A DNA stretch of 64,000 nt, from NCBI GenBank assembly GCA_003439945.1, contig QVRM01002238.1, positions 1 to 64,000 on the forward strand, in the 5' to 3' direction. Every line of letters starts with the position of its first letter. Positions within the stretch are counted from its first letter, which is position 1. Below, piece after piece: positions 21,573 through 33,265 of the stretch. Source of the DNA: Dermanyssus gallinae. Its lineage: Eukaryota; Arthropoda; Arachnida; Mesostigmata; Dermanyssidae. Below the pieces are notes generated by a model. That model worked only from the letters and a program-made list of their open reading frames with translations, searched no databases and was not told the origin of the DNA. The position numbers were made by a program, and so were the translations under genes.

Positions 21573-22350
21573 TAGTAAATGGAGAGCTAGGATAGGGTGA
21601 AAAATATTGGGAAAGTTCTTGCGTCCCGCATGTCCTGTTTCAACTCGACAAAGTGCTGTCTGTGCCACAACGCCTGCCGCTTCATCAAGTTGTGCCACCC
21701 GGCCACCGCCGCTTTGCATCACCCGATCGTGTAGTTCGGTGGTAAGCGACCATCCGCGCGGGATCTCGGAACAGACCCGTCTCGAAGAACGGAGGGGAGA
21801 CGGGCCTGTGAGAGAACGAGAGCGGGCAAGAGTAGTGGCGGACACATGGCAGCGGTGGTCTTTTGTTCCGAAAGCCGAGAAGCTTGTCAGCCCCGAAACC
21901 AGGGGGCCAGTGGTTAGGTCTTCAGCGAGGAGGCAAACTCAACGCAGTCGTCATCACTCAATCGCCGACCACGCCGACAGATGATCATGATGTTGAGGAT
22001 GATGATCATGATGACCGCCCAGGAGTGGACGACGGTAGCTGTAACAGTCGCGACAAAGGACGACTGTTTTACGCCGCCATGAGTCTGCCGAGCTGGAACA
22101 CGCGAGAGGGCCCTGGGCTCCGCAAAGCGCGGGCACTGAGAGACGACACCAAGGGAGAAAAACAGAAAGAGAATCGGAGAGCAAAAGCAGGCAAGCGAGC
22201 GCGCGAAAGAGAGAGAGAGCGGGGCGAAACAAAGGCCACTCACAGTCTTTTCTCAGGCCATCAACGCATTGAATCGAAACTCAGTCGACTCAGTTAATAA
22301 AGGCCAGATAGAGAACCGTGTCGCTCGACTGTGCGCACGTATCATTACGA
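21573..22350. other. GC-richer unique sequence
   Basis: Open frames of 92-144 codons overlap on both strands at 21607-22297, as expected in GC-rich DNA. None shows a domain. GA-rich runs at 22203-22222. Confidence 0.35.
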
Positions 22351-22360
22351 AACTGACCAA

Positions 22361-22488
22361 TGTATATATATATATATATATATTATATATGTGTGTGTGT
22401 GTGTGAGAGAGAGAGAAAAAAAATATATATATATATATATATATTATATATGTGGGTGTGTGTGTGTGATAGAGAGAGAGAGAAAAAC
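22361..22488. repeat. Duplicated compound microsatellite (TA)n-(TG)n-(GA)n
   Basis: The block (TA)n, TTATATATGTG, (TG)n, (GA)n, A-run occurs twice head to tail, beginning near 22363 and 22423. The whole three-part array was therefore copied as a unit of about 60 bp. Confidence 0.9.
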
Positions 22489-22561
22489 GAAGTATTACAT
22501 GGTCAGGAAACGAATCGATATGATGCCAGCTCTGCCATGAACCCACAGTGGTCGTAGTAAG

Positions 22562-22603
22562 ATCCATTCTAGTAGTAATATTAGTACTACTAGTAGTATC
22601 AAA

Positions 22604-22636
<33 letters not shown>

Positions 22637-22730
22637 ACTAATAATAATAATAAATAGTAGTAGTCGTAATATTAATAATATAGTAGTAGTAATAATAATA
22701 ATATGTACTCATAGCAGCAGTAGTAGTAAC
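22562..22730. repeat. (TAA)n/(TAG)n array
   Basis: AAT and AGT triplets alternate, with blocks AATAATAATAATAATAATAA and TAGTAGTAGT. Frames read Ile or Asn/Ser. Confidence 0.85.
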
Positions 22731-22859
22731 AGCTCGTGTTGGTTTTGACGTTAATCGCAACTCATAGTCGCTTAGTTGAGAGTTTGTGAGACGTACGGTC
22801 GCGCGTGGCTACTCGACGAGGCAACGGCGGCGGTGCCGGTCATCGCTCAACGAGGTGGT

Positions 22860-23155
22860 CCGTATGTCAGGCCTAGTCGTCGCCGCTGCCGCCGCCGCTG
22901 CTGCTGCTGCCGACTGCAACAGGGGCGGCAGAAGCTGCGGTAGCAGCAGACGCAGCAGTCCTGTCTGTGGGCGTTCGCGGCCACAACCACGACACGACTA
23001 CGGGCAGTATAGAACAGATTGTTGAAGCCACCCAACAAGACAAGGCATCGTTGTTGAAGGCCTGTGACAAGAGCCATATAGGCGCAGAGAGCACATCGTT
23101 TGTCTTCGAGACGCGGTTTGGCCTACTGGCTTCCTCGCGCAGCTGCTTGTAGCTG
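22860..23155 (+). other. Open segment of uncertain coding status
   Basis: One plus-strand frame is open from about 22877 to TAG at 23150-23152 and ends with the protein-like stretch TTTGSIEQIVEATQQDKASL followed by LKACDKSHIGAESTSFVFET. It begins in a GCC/GCT run and has no good ATG until 22967. No domain recognised. Confidence 0.2.
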
Positions 23156-23572
23156 CTGCTGCTGCTGCTGCTGCTGCGTTAGCTGCTTGAGTAACAGTAG
23201 CGCCAGCCGGTAGAAACAGCAGCAGCAGCTGCAGCAGCAGCATCAGTGCCAACAGTACCAGCAGTACTAATAGTACTGCAGGCATCTAAGTACTACACTA
23301 GGACACAGGCCACTGGCTTGTGGCCTCGTCGGCTCTCGTAGCTAGGCTTGTTCTGTATCTAGAGTGGGCGCATTTGGAGTGGGCGCTGCCTGCCAGTCAT
23401 GCACGATCGCCGGGCGACAATTGTTTCAGCTTTCAATTTTTTGTGGTGTCGCCAGCGTCGGGCGCTAGACGTTAGACGTCGCCGCCCTAACGAGACGAGT
23501 TTTGGTCACTAAATCAACGACGAGTGTTGGCAGCCCGGACAAATGGTGTCCTATACCCTTATAAAAAAAAAG

Positions 23573-23575
<3 letters not shown>

Positions 23576-23609
<34 letters not shown>

Positions 23610-23708
23610 GTTAGAGAACCCGTGACTACCCGTTCACGCGGAGACAATTGTTCACTCCCAAGTGCTAACATAAAAAGTTATACAACTAGATCAATTCAAA
23701 TAAATCAG

Positions 23709-23741
<33 letters not shown>
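23576..23741. repeat. Two (TA)n arrays around the same conserved core as at 10.87 kb
   Basis: (TA)n at 23576-23607, a 103-bp insert, then (TA)n at 23710-23741. The insert carries GTTCACGCGGAGACAATTGT followed by TCAC at 23632-23655, which differs at only two of 24 positions from 10870-10893; weaker similarity continues for about 20 bp. Both copies lie between TA arrays. Confidence 0.75.
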
Positions 23742-23745
<4 letters not shown>

Positions 23746-24830
23746 GAGGCCTGAACTGATGAGCTCTGCATCCGGCATCTCACCTCACGTCGCGAGATCT
23801 GGCTGCGCGATCAAATGGCTGACCGCCCGTGACTGGTCGTCGAATTTATAGGCTACGGTTACTAGCGATGTTACTGGCACAAACTATGAGAGTGTTATGA
23901 CTGCAAACGGTTAGTTTTGCAGACACTATTGTTACATTTTTTTCAAACTCATCTAACTACTACCCTGACGACGTAGACAACAAGGATTATGAAACATTTG
24001 CGGTTTACTGCTTACCCTATCCGATATAATATAACTGGCACTGCTGGATAGATAACGAAATATACTGGACATCATAGTAGAAGTAGAGGGATGGGCTTGC
24101 TTGAGCAATTACTCCAGTGACACTCAAGAGACAGACGTCAAAAATACGTTTGTCTGTTTTACCAGATCAATACACGGTAAATCATACGGTGACAGTTATG
24201 CAAACTGTAGTAGTGCTGGTGACTATGAAACAATGGCAAAATTGGCCATCAAGGGATGGCAAATCGATCAAGGGCACAATCTGATGTGAAAGAGGTCGTA
24301 AGGAAAAAATAACTGTGTTCAATGTTTGCGAGTATATCGGGTGTTATTCTCCTTTGTTTATAAACGTGCCTCTCGCCACTGCGACGGGCTGATCGCGTGA
24401 ATATCCGTGCGCAGTACAACTGACAACACGATATAGATGACGCGATTTGGTTAGCAAAGCTAAAAAAATCAAATTTAAATATAGCGTAGCAAAGCTAAAA
24501 AAATCTATTTTGAAGATAGCGTAGGACCGCATCGTCGCTTCATTCCGCTATAGCGCCGGATCAAACGATTTTTTGTGATTCATTCTAAAATGTGTCAACT
24601 AAAACTGAGCCTTCGTGGTTCGGCCAGACTTAGTCTCCAGCTTCACCGGTCTCTTATTGCTCTCGATAGCTACTCTTGTGCAACGTGAAACAAGAAACAA
24701 GGGAAACGTGGGACAGAGTATCTACCCTTTCAATTGAATTTCTGTTATGGCTAGAGTTAATTCGGCAAGCAACGGCGTGAATGATGCATGATTAATTATT
24801 TCCGCTCTGGTTGTTTGCTTTGATAATTTG
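23742..24830. other. Unique sequence with a 35-bp tandem repeat
   Basis: No gene recognised. At 24450-24520 the unit containing AGCAAAGCTAAAAAAATC occurs twice in tandem, 35-36 bp apart, each copy ending in GATAGC/TATAGC GTAG. Confidence 0.5.

Positions 24831-24876
<46 letters not shown>
24830..24876. repeat. (TA)n array
   Basis: Alternating TA, 45 bp. Confidence 0.95.
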
Positions 24877-24882
<6 letters not shown>

Positions 24883-25310
24883 CATATTTGTGAGTGTGCA
24901 TGGTAGTGTAAGTGGACCACATGAGGTGAACTACAATTGCCTCATCGAGAGCGAAGTGAGAATTTAACGACGCCCGACGTCGGAATCTAAGCGCTATAAG
25001 CTTATGGTCGATATATAGTGCGCGCCGCGACCAGGAGATGCGTCGATAAGCTACTTCGCGATCTCAACAGGATATCATCGTATCCTGCAGGCGATCTGCC
25101 ATCACCCGAAGATGGCAGGGCTAGATAATGACAAACACACAGCAGCAACGACAACAATAACAACAGCAACAACAACAACAACAACAGCAGAAGCAATGTA
25201 CCCGACCTCCGTGCGTAAGCCGTTTTCCCATTGTCCAGACTGCTGACTGACCCAATCTAGTGCCTCAAGCAGCTGTACACTCACACAGACTTATAGACTC
25301 TCCATGCATA

Positions 25311-25341
<31 letters not shown>

Positions 25342-25759
25342 TTATTTATATATACGTGTGTATGTATGTACACAAACTCGCAGCATACATGCATACAGAG
25401 TTTGACTTCATGCTCTCTGATTGCACTCTGAGTGTATGCTGCTGGGCGACTATACGTACACATATATTTGCTGCTTCGTCTTCGGGATTTCTACATTTCT
25501 CTCTCTCTCTCTCTCTCTCTCTCGTTTGCTTTTACCTTTCCCTGCCTTTTTGTTCGCTGACGTTCATTCTCTCCTGGAGTTTGTGTGTATCTGTGAGTGA
25601 GTGTATGCGTACGTGCGAGTAGTAGGTGAGAACGTTAAGCTAAACACCAAGTATGTGGATAAACGGACGGACGGAGTGTCAGATGTTGAACGGACTGGCA
25701 GGAGGGCATCGTTGTCGTTGACGTCGCCGTCGTCTGCGCAGTTTTATTCATTTCGATAT
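24877..25759. other. Low-information unique sequence with microsatellites
   Basis: Contains an AAC tract (25145-25190), (TA)n at 25308-25333 followed by a T run, and (CT)n at 25499-25523. No gene recognised. Confidence 0.6.
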
Positions 25760-25865
25760 TGCTGTTGTTGTTGTCGTTGTTGTTGCGGGTGTTGTTGTTG
25801 TTGTTGCTTTTGTTGTTGTTGGTGTTGCTGGTGTTGTTGTTGTTCTTCATCTTCTTCCTCGTCAT
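25760..25865 (+). repeat. (GTT)n tract
   Basis: GTT triplets with GCG, GGT and CTT variants. Confidence 0.85.
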
Positions 25866-26465
25866 GTGCTCATTCTTCACCACACCGGAGTTCGTTTCCA
25901 AACAAATAAAGATTGCCCAACTGATAGACGGATCTGCTCGGATCGCTGCTCAGTTATGTGGTGGTGGTCGTGGTCATAGATGATAGCGGCGGCTGCTTCT
26001 GCTGGACCGACCTAGCGGCCTAGATCCGCAGACAGCCAGGCTGACTCCAACCGCACCACCACCACCACCGCACGGGTAGTATAATGGCGCAGCAGACAAA
26101 CGCCAGACAGGGAGACAAATACACACATAGAGAGACAGACAGAGAGACATAGAGACAAACACACACACACACACACGTTGAGAGAGCACACTCACAATCA
26201 CCACTGTGACAGCAATGAGAGGACGAACAACGAAGCTTCGACCTTCAACAGCATGACACCTCACGACCGCGGGTCGAGCGGCCGGCCGATCAGCCATCAC
26301 CGTAACCAATACTATTACTACTACTACTACTACTAGTCTACTACGATTACGATTAGAATCACACCACAGCCATCACCAGTAAGTGCCATATGGAGGCGCA
26401 CAGGGTTAACACTATGTGTGCGTATATATTCCCGCAGACACTCAGCCGGAATTTCGATAGTTTAT

Positions 26466-26493
26466 CCCCCTCCTCCCGCCCCCCCCGCCCCCC
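26466..26493 (-). other. Potential G-quadruplex (minus strand)
   Basis: Five C-runs of at least three bases, separated by one to three bases, occur in 28 bp, so the minus strand holds closely spaced G-runs with loops of one to three bases. Confidence 0.5.
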
Positions 26494-26546
26494 AGCACGC
26501 TGTCGTCCCGGCGGTACTCATTCAAATATGACATGAGGCGCGTAGA

Positions 26547-26674
<128 letters not shown>

Positions 26675-27480
26675 AGGAGAAGAGAGAAAGAGAAAGGGAG
26701 ATCAATGCAAAGGTAGAACATAGCAAAAGACAAGAAAAACAAAACATTACAGCCAACAAAAGCTCTCTTTGCATTCGTTGGTATTTTATGATGATGATGA
26801 TGGTGATGGCGTTGCTGCTACTACTAGTAACACTGCAAGAGAGGATACTAACTGGTCAACAAATAAAAAACAATATATATATATATATATATATATATTG
26901 CATATCGCTATAATGATGCAAACCCTACGCGATCTCGTTGACGACGATAATGACTACGCACCATCTCTTCTAGAGAGCGATAGACGGAGAGAAAGCGCGA
27001 ATGTTTGCATTTCTCCGTGTGTGCGTGTAAGTGTATATTCGAGAACGAGACAGGGAGAGAGAGAGCGCGCGAAAGAGAGAATGCTTGAAAAGATAGTTCG
27101 GCCGATAGATGGATATATTGATAGGAAGGCGCGAGGACCAGTTGTTGTTATCTGATCTTGATCACAGTGTGACAGCGGCAGATTGCAGCAGTCGTAGCAA
27201 TAACAATAACAACAACAACAACAACAGCAACAGCAGCAACAACAACCCGAACAACAATTGTGGCCCGCGATCATAGCCCTAGCCGTCTCCGTATCGTCAG
27301 CTCGAAGTCAAGCAGCCAGGAGGCGCGACAGCGCTCTCGGTGTGAAGTTTCCTCGAAATTAGCTCGGCATTGTTATCGTTTGTCGTCGTCGTCGTCATCG
27401 TTGCTGTTGTTGCTACTGTTGATGTTGTTGTTACTGTTGTTGCTGTTGCTGTCGTAGTTGTTGCTGTTACTGACACTGCG
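26675..27480. other. Simple-sequence-rich stretch
   Basis: (TA)n at 26873-26898, GA-rich 27050-27085, AAC tract at 27200-27255, GTC/GTT tract at 27383-27470. No gene recognised. Confidence 0.7.
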
Positions 27481-28440
27481 TCTAGACCGGCCGCTGAACG
27501 TGCGAGCAATGCGCGTTGAGTGTTTTGAACGGAACAAAAAGATGGAACAGTACGAAGAAGAAGGATGACTGGAGAGGAGAACGGGCAGAAAGCGAAGTTG
27601 TTTTCGCGCTTTCGACTGCCTCGTCGTTAGAGTGCCTCAGTGCCTCTGTCGTTGACTCGGGCCACTGGAACAAGGCGATAGGCGGTAGCGGCGGCGGCGG
27701 CTCTACACCACACATGCGCAATCATTGTGGCGCTGAGAGGCGCGCTCATGTGCTGATATGCACACCGCCTTCTACCGCTCCCCCCACCCCACCGCCACCC
27801 ATGTTCCTACCGGACGGCAACGAATCGTAGAGTTTACGGGGGGGGGGGGTACTAACCGTGGGGTTGACAAGGGACAACGGGAAGAGTGAGAGGCATACAG
27901 CGAATCAGAGGCTTCGAGATAGAGCTAAAGAGAGAAATAGAATTATAGAGAGAGGGAGAGCGAGTGAGAGAGAGAGAAACGTTGTTAAAATAGTGGTCAG
28001 GATGTGACACATTTACACGTCCGAAGTGGTGAATGTGGCGAGTCGTTCAGTCTCCAGGGGGGTTTGGGTCTCTGAGATCGGGCAGCGAGTCAAAGCTCCA
28101 GGTCCAGCTCGACGCTCACATCGTCAGGATCGCCTGCGCGAGAGCCAAACCGAGAGATTCAGAAACCACCACTAACAGACTTCACCACTCGACTTCACCA
28201 CTGGGCGGCGTGGCAACGCCGAATTTCGCCTCATCACGAACACTTCCGTCCTTCCTTCGCCACCGCCGCCGCCGCTGGGCGCGCAATGTAACCAAACCGC
28301 TTGAGGGCGGTTCACAATGAATTTCCCAATGAGACCTTCGTCTCTCGGTACCTATCGCGCATACAATCATTGTGTTTACGCAAAAAAGAACGCCTACTTG
28401 CGATAGTTCAAAGGTGTGGGAATAGAATGCAAGCGCTTTC
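27481..28440. other. Unique sequence, no gene recognised
   Basis: Plus-strand frames at 27516-27830 (no ATG) and 28033-28320 contain non-repetitive peptide but no domain. A run of ten G at 27840-27849 and GA-rich DNA at 27940-27985. Confidence 0.35.
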
Positions 28441-28442
28441 AT

Positions 28443-28570
<128 letters not shown>

Positions 28571-28783
28571 AAGTAACGAAGAAAACTAAATCAATTTGTT
28601 TGTTTATATTGTTATATTTATATTATATAATGGAAACAATAAAAACATGTGTATTTGTACTCGTTAGTTTGTTATTACGTGAGCTTGCAAACTTAAATTA
28701 AATACAGATCAAAAACTGGCAAATACACCGTAAACAAACCGTTAAATGGCCTATATCTCCATTATACCACATTACAGTGGTGA

Positions 28784-29323
28784 TTGGGCGAGAAATCTGG
28801 CGAGTCATTGCTGGGGCTTGGCTTGGAAGGGCTACTGACCTGGCTCCAGCCTGCAATGTCGCAGAACAAATACATAAGCAGCGAATCTGCTATACAAGTT
28901 GTTAAATCTCTTAAATGCCAAAGAGACCTCACCGTGTTTTACGCAGCAGGTATGGTGCACAAGATCCCTATGGCGGAGGGTGGCTCAAAGCTCGGTTCTC
29001 TCCTCAGCTCGGTACCGTGTGTGCGACTCGGGTTTGTTTCACAATTTGCTGCGGTCCACGAATCTGGTACATGCAAACTATGCAGAGAGGCTGTGGGTGC
29101 TAATGTCCTACAGCCACTGAGTAATCTCGGCGCAAAAACCTTGATACGCTTCCCGGATACGCATAGAATCAAAGGCGTGACCAGAGAAGTTCTCAGCAGG
29201 GTTGGTATGCTATTTACATCTGAACCAAGAGGCCTGACAATTATTTTTAAAGGCTGGATGGAGCTATTATCTTGGCATGGGACATGGGAAATGCTTAGCG
29301 CGGGACGTAAAGGTCCCATGTAG
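28784..29323 (+). CDS. Unrecognised 179-codon open frame
   Basis: ATG at 28784 to TAG at 29321. The translation is of mixed composition with no simple repeat, which is unusual in this window. It contains SLKCQRDLTVFYAAGMVHKI, then PMAEGGSKLGSLLSSVPCVR, and a CKLCREAVG motif around codon 98. I recognise no domain. Two facts weigh against a gene: the complementary strand is also open for 126 codons over 28939-29319, and other plus-strand frames are partly open too, so local composition may explain it. No signal peptide or membrane segment stands out. It could be part of a decayed mobile element. Confidence 0.22.
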   Translation: MGEKSGESLLGLGLEGLLTWLQPAMSQNKYISSESAIQVVKSLKCQRDLTVFYAAGMVHKIPMAEGGSKLGSLLSSVPCVRLGFVSQFAAVHESGTCKLCREAVGANVLQPLSNLGAKTLIRFPDTHRIKGVTREVLSRVGMLFTSEPRGLTIIFKGWMELLSWHGTWEMLSAGRKGPM

Positions 29324-29924
29324 AGCGCGTACTAAGGCCACGATGAGTAGCGGAACATGCAGAAATCGTAAAACGGAGTAGATATTTTGAACTGGCGAGC
29401 GACATGGGTTGACCTAATGAACAATGAACGTCAAGCAGAGGGTCACACCTGCACACAAATTTGTTATAGTTAAACAATAATCGTAAGAGTAATTATAACT
29501 TTTTGTAGCATTATTTTTCACGCTTATAACGAAATGATGTGTTGGCGAAAGATGGCAACAGTCGTAGCAAAACTCAGTACTAAATAGCCAGATCAGTAAT
29601 TAATGCAATTGCAATCATATATATTTACACACCCTTTAGCAGGGAGGCTTTATTTGAACAGATCAATTTGCTTGTGTGTACTTCGCGTTCTTGGTACTGC
29701 GCCAAGCAAATCTTTTGTTAACGATTTCTTTCCGGGCAACAGTTTTAGCATGTATGTTGATCCCGGCTCTTGTGTTCGTCAAAATAGAATCAAAGAATTT
29801 GTTCGCTCGATCTGGGAATTAACAAATAGAGGCGAACGTAGCCTAATCACATTTTATATCACACGTCTTCATATTACAGCATCATGCCAAAAATCATACA
29901 AAATCATGTTTCTATGTTGTGAAG

Positions 29925-29926
<2 letters not shown>
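29324..29926. other. AT-rich unique sequence
   Basis: A 124-codon plus-strand frame at 29603-29977 ends in a (TA)n array; its part at 29690-29850 is protein-like but unrecognised. Confidence 0.3.
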
Positions 29927-29979
<53 letters not shown>

Positions 29980-30035
29980 AGTGCGACTCAGTGAAGGTGA
30001 CAAATTGTGTAATACGATTTATATGTTATGCATAT

Positions 30036-30090
<55 letters not shown>
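29927..30090. repeat. Two (TA)n arrays 63 bp apart
   Basis: Alternating TA at 29927-29976 and 30040-30090, followed by (GA)6. Confidence 0.95.
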
Positions 30091-30422
30091 ATATGGAGAG
30101 AGAGAGAGCTAAGTGAACACTGATGATGCTGGCGGAATAGGTAGCGGGGGGGCATTGTAGCCGGCCGTCGACTTGTTGACGCTGCTTTGCGGATTCGGCA
30201 TACAAGCAACAAGCAGTACGACCACCCGGTGTGTGGCTGACTGTCTGACTGACTCCTTCGTACCCGATCGCCAAGACTCAACCTTCCACCAGTCTAGACT
30301 GCTGGCGCCATCTATCAGCCGCTCCGCGCAACGCCAGCCAACTGCGACAGCCCGACGACAACTACTACTCCAGTACTAATTAATGTCACACACTACTCAG
30401 ACACACATGGCGCAACAAAGGT

Positions 30423-30467
<45 letters not shown>

Positions 30468-30514
30468 TTGGCATATTTATGACAAAAATATGTATATATA
30501 TATATATATATATT
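30423..30514. repeat. Two (TA)n arrays 25 bp apart
   Basis: Alternating TA at 30423-30464 and 30490-30514. Confidence 0.93.
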
Positions 30515-30714
30515 CATATACATTTTGTAGAACATGTTCAGTCCCAATTGAAGCCCAGTCTTCCGACTTCAGCGCGCTCACTTGTCGGGAATGAATGTTC
30601 ACTTGAGTGTTGTAGAAGCTGGCCAAGTTGTTGTTGTCGTTGTTGTTGTGCTTGATGCTATTGTTGTTGTTGTTGAGGGGTTGAGGGCAGACAGGTCTGT
30701 ATGCCCTCAGACTC

Positions 30715-30744
30715 GGGGGTGGGGGGGAGGGGAGGGGGGGGGGG
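30715..30744 (+). other. Strong potential G-quadruplex
   Basis: Four G-runs of 5, 7, 4 and 11 bases are separated by single bases (T, A, A). Single-base loops are favourable for a parallel quadruplex. The run lies near the end of a GTT-rich stretch. Confidence 0.6.
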
Positions 30745-30940
30745 TACACTACATCAGTATCGTATGTTTGTTTGTGTTGTTTGTTTGCTCGCGTGATGGC
30801 TGGCTTCGTCGCTTGTACTGTCTACTCGAGGAGGAGTTGATGTTGTTGTGGGTCGAGCGGTCCATAGGCAGGCCCCAGACGCTACGCTGGCCATACTGGC
30901 GACTTGATTTGGCGAATTACACTCATTCGTTCATTGTCGT

Positions 30941-31261
30941 GTGTTTGCACTCAGTAGCTGCGGCGGCGACGACGTCAACAACAATGATACCGCCGCCGCC
31001 GCCGATCCTAGCGGCCGCAACACCAACAATAACAACAACCTCCACCACAAAAGCCTCATCAGTAACAGAAGCATAAGCTATATCAACAACAGTCTGGCAC
31101 GGCAGCAGCAGCAGCACCAACAACATTATCATCATCATCATCATCATTACGATGAAGACAAAACGAAAACGACAGCAACAACACCAACAACAACAACAAC
31201 ATCAACAGCGTTTGCGACAGTCTCCTTAAGCATGGCCAGACATTCTATCGATTTGGCGTAG
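30941..31261 (+). CDS. Candidate Asn/Gln/His-rich exon, weak
   Basis: The frame is open for 106 codons to TAG without an ATG at its start, so it would need an upstream splice. The peptide has Asn runs, QQQQHQQHYHHHHHHYDEDK and a Thr run, interleaved with non-repetitive pieces such as KSLISNRSISYINNSLARQ. Such sequence is common in disordered parts of arthropod regulatory proteins, but AAC, CAG and CAT triplets are equally common as non-coding repeats here. The 3' end (TVSLSMARHSIDLA) is not repetitive. No DNA-binding or other domain is visible. Confidence 0.2.
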   Translation: MFALSSCGGDDVNNNDTAAAADPSGRNTNNNNNLHHKSLISNRSISYINNSLARQQQQHQQHYHHHHHHYDEDKTKTTATTPTTTTTSTAFATVSLSMARHSIDLA

Positions 31262-31278
31262 CGACACCAGTGGAATAT

Positions 31279-31279
<1 letters not shown>

Positions 31280-31352
<73 letters not shown>
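31280..31352. repeat. (TA)n array, about 73 bp
   Basis: Uninterrupted alternating TA followed by GTGTGTG. Confidence 0.95.
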
Positions 31353-31359
<7 letters not shown>

Positions 31360-32300
31360 AATGTGTGCCTGTCTGAGTATGTGTGTGTGTATGTTTATAT
31401 CAAGAGTGACTACAGTGAAGAGAAGTGGACTTTAGTTCGAAAGGTGAGAAGGTGCTGCTTCTGGTCGACGACGACGGCGACGAGTTGGTTGAGACAAGCC
31501 GTTTTCGCGCCTCACTCTTGCCTCCGCGCCCCCTCCAATTTTTTCGTCCTTTATCTATCGCTCTATCGAATCGTACTCTGTCGCTTCTCCTCGCCTCATA
31601 CACCTCTCTGCACAGACGGAACAGCAGAACAATAATGCGACGAGGCTGGCTCTCTCCCTCTTTCGCCGCCTTCGTCTTGAGAGGGAGCTCGTCGTCGCAC
31701 AACAATGAAGGGTTGACTGAAAACACCCGAATCGTCTCTTAGCTGCATTCTGTTCCTCTCCCCCCGCTCTCTCGGTCGCCCGCGCGCGAACTCGCTAGTT
31801 CGTTTGGTTTCGTAGGCGCACGTTCTCTATCGTCGGTTCTCGTCCCACCTCTCTCTGGCAAGTTTGAGACAGCGAGAGAGAGAGAGAGAGAGACTGAGTG
31901 ACTTATCTTCGGGCGAATCGATCCATCCTGTCGCGCCCTCGTCACGACAATGGCCTCCCTCCAACGAGAACCGGCTCCATACAGTCACCACACTCAGTAG
32001 TGCTTCAATACTGACTAGTCTCTTCGACTACTACTACTACTAATACCACCAGCACGGTGGTGGTTACTACGGTTACTCGTCAGAGGACAATGACGACAAT
32101 GACAATACCTCCACCAACAACAACAACAATAGCAATAACAAGAGTACAACCTCACAGAGGTCGAGGTGGGCTTGACGACGATGACTTCGTTGAAGAGCAA
32201 CACCATTCGCCATAGACGTAGCTGCTGTTGTTGTTGTTAGCTTGCTACTGGTGATGCTGGTCTTGCTTTAAATGCGGCTGTTTGTGCGCGTGTTCCGATC
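31353..32300. other. Unique sequence, no gene recognised
   Basis: Contains (GA)n at 31872-31892 and a short AAC tract at 32110-32140. Frames of about 105 codons at 31400-31742 on both strands are unrecognised. Confidence 0.35.
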
Positions 32301-32302
32301 CA

Positions 32303-32660
32303 GGATGCACGGGGACAGAGAGAGGGTGGGGAGACTCCAGGGGCACAGATAGAGAAGAGACGCCAGGGGTGCAGACGAAGGAGAAACGCCGGAGGGACGG
32401 ATAGAGTAGAGACGCCTAGGGGCCAAATAGAGGGGAAACACTAGAAGGACAGATACAGGGGAGACGCCAGAAGGACAGATAGAGGGGAGACGCCAGAGGG
32501 ACAGATAGAGGGGAGACGCCAGGGGAACAGACAGAGGAGAGAAGCCTGGGGGGGGGGCAAATAGAGGAGCGGCTTCAGGAGGACAATCAGAAGGGAGACA
32601 CGAAAGAAACGGATAGAAAGGAGACGCCAGGGGTATAGACGGATGGGTGACGCCAGGGGG
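32303..32660 (+). repeat. 26-bp minisatellite, about 13-14 copies
   Basis: The unit is GGAGACGCCAGAGGGACAGA followed by TAGAGG, with exact 26-bp spacing at 32463, 32489 and 32515 and more diverged copies on either side. Because 26 is not a multiple of three, all three minus-strand frames pass through every unit, giving a PLASPLYL / WRLPSICP / SGVSP peptide pattern. The 139-codon and 90-codon minus-strand frames are therefore repeat shadows. A stray pair of units lies at 34187-34225. Confidence 0.92.
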
Positions 32661-32858
32661 ATATACAAATTCGATCCATTCACACATTTAGTGTCGATAA
32701 TATATAAGTACAAGGCTTCATTCGACTCGGCGTCAGGAGCTCACAAATTCAGTTACAAGAATTGTATAAAATATAGACATATACAATATACAAAGTTATG
32801 ATGACAATTAACAGGCCAGCTGATTTAAAGACCCAATGTTCCTGCTAACAAAACCGTG

Positions 32859-33242
32859 TTATCTAGAGCATTCGGTATGACAATATTTACGTCTGCAGTC
32901 AACACCGGTGTCGTGGAAGCCTTCTGCACTGCATAAGTGGTGGCGGTAGCCGTGTACCGAAAAACGCACTATCACACGGCGATTCGGTCGGTCGGGCCCT
33001 TTCCACGCGTCGTCAGTCATTGCAGGTGTTATGAAGATATCAGGGTCTATGTCGGCCAGTTTGTCCTCCTGAAGCTGAATGAACGCCTTGTATGCCTCTG
33101 TCTCCTGCAGCCCATACATTTTCCGTATATCCGCCAGGGGGAACGATATACAGCGAGACACAGAAGGGCTCACAAGTGTTTCGTCACTACAGCCAAGTGG
33201 AACAGAACTCAGGGAGACGGCACTCATGTACAACACATGCAT
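32859..33242 (-). CDS. Unrecognised 127-codon frame next to a LINE insertion
   Basis: ATG at 33242 to TAA at 32859-32861. The peptide is mixed and protein-like throughout: an N-terminal 25 residues with SAVSLSSVPLG, then FPLADIRKMYGLQETEAYKA, the acidic DKLADIDPDIFITPAMTDDA, the basic RPNRRVIVRFSVHGYRHHLC, and a Cys/His-rich end (CRRKYCHTEC). The last four Cys lie within 31 residues and might form disulphides or bind a metal. I recognise no family. The start codon lies only five bases from a 19-bp target-site duplication, so a LINE has inserted immediately upstream; the original 5' part of the frame, if it existed, would continue beyond 33710 on the minus strand. It may be one exon, or part of an older element. 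Confidence 0.35.
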   Translation of the reverse strand: MHVLYMSAVSLSSVPLGCSDETLVSPSVSRCISFPLADIRKMYGLQETEAYKAFIQLQEDKLADIDPDIFITPAMTDDAWKGPDRPNRRVIVRFSVHGYRHHLCSAEGFHDTGVDCRRKYCHTECSR

Positions 33243-33246
33243 AGAT

Positions 33247-33265
33247 ACTAACCAGCTATTTGACT
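33247..33265. repeat. Target-site duplication, 3' side of LINE fragment
   Basis: The 19-bp sequence ACTAACCAGCTATTTGACT matches 33692-33710 at 17 of 19 positions. Confidence 0.8.

Noticed and set aside
32268..32687. 139-codon Pro/Leu/Ser-rich minus-strand protein
   Set aside because: Product of the 26-bp minisatellite, with the same sequence read in three shifted frames.
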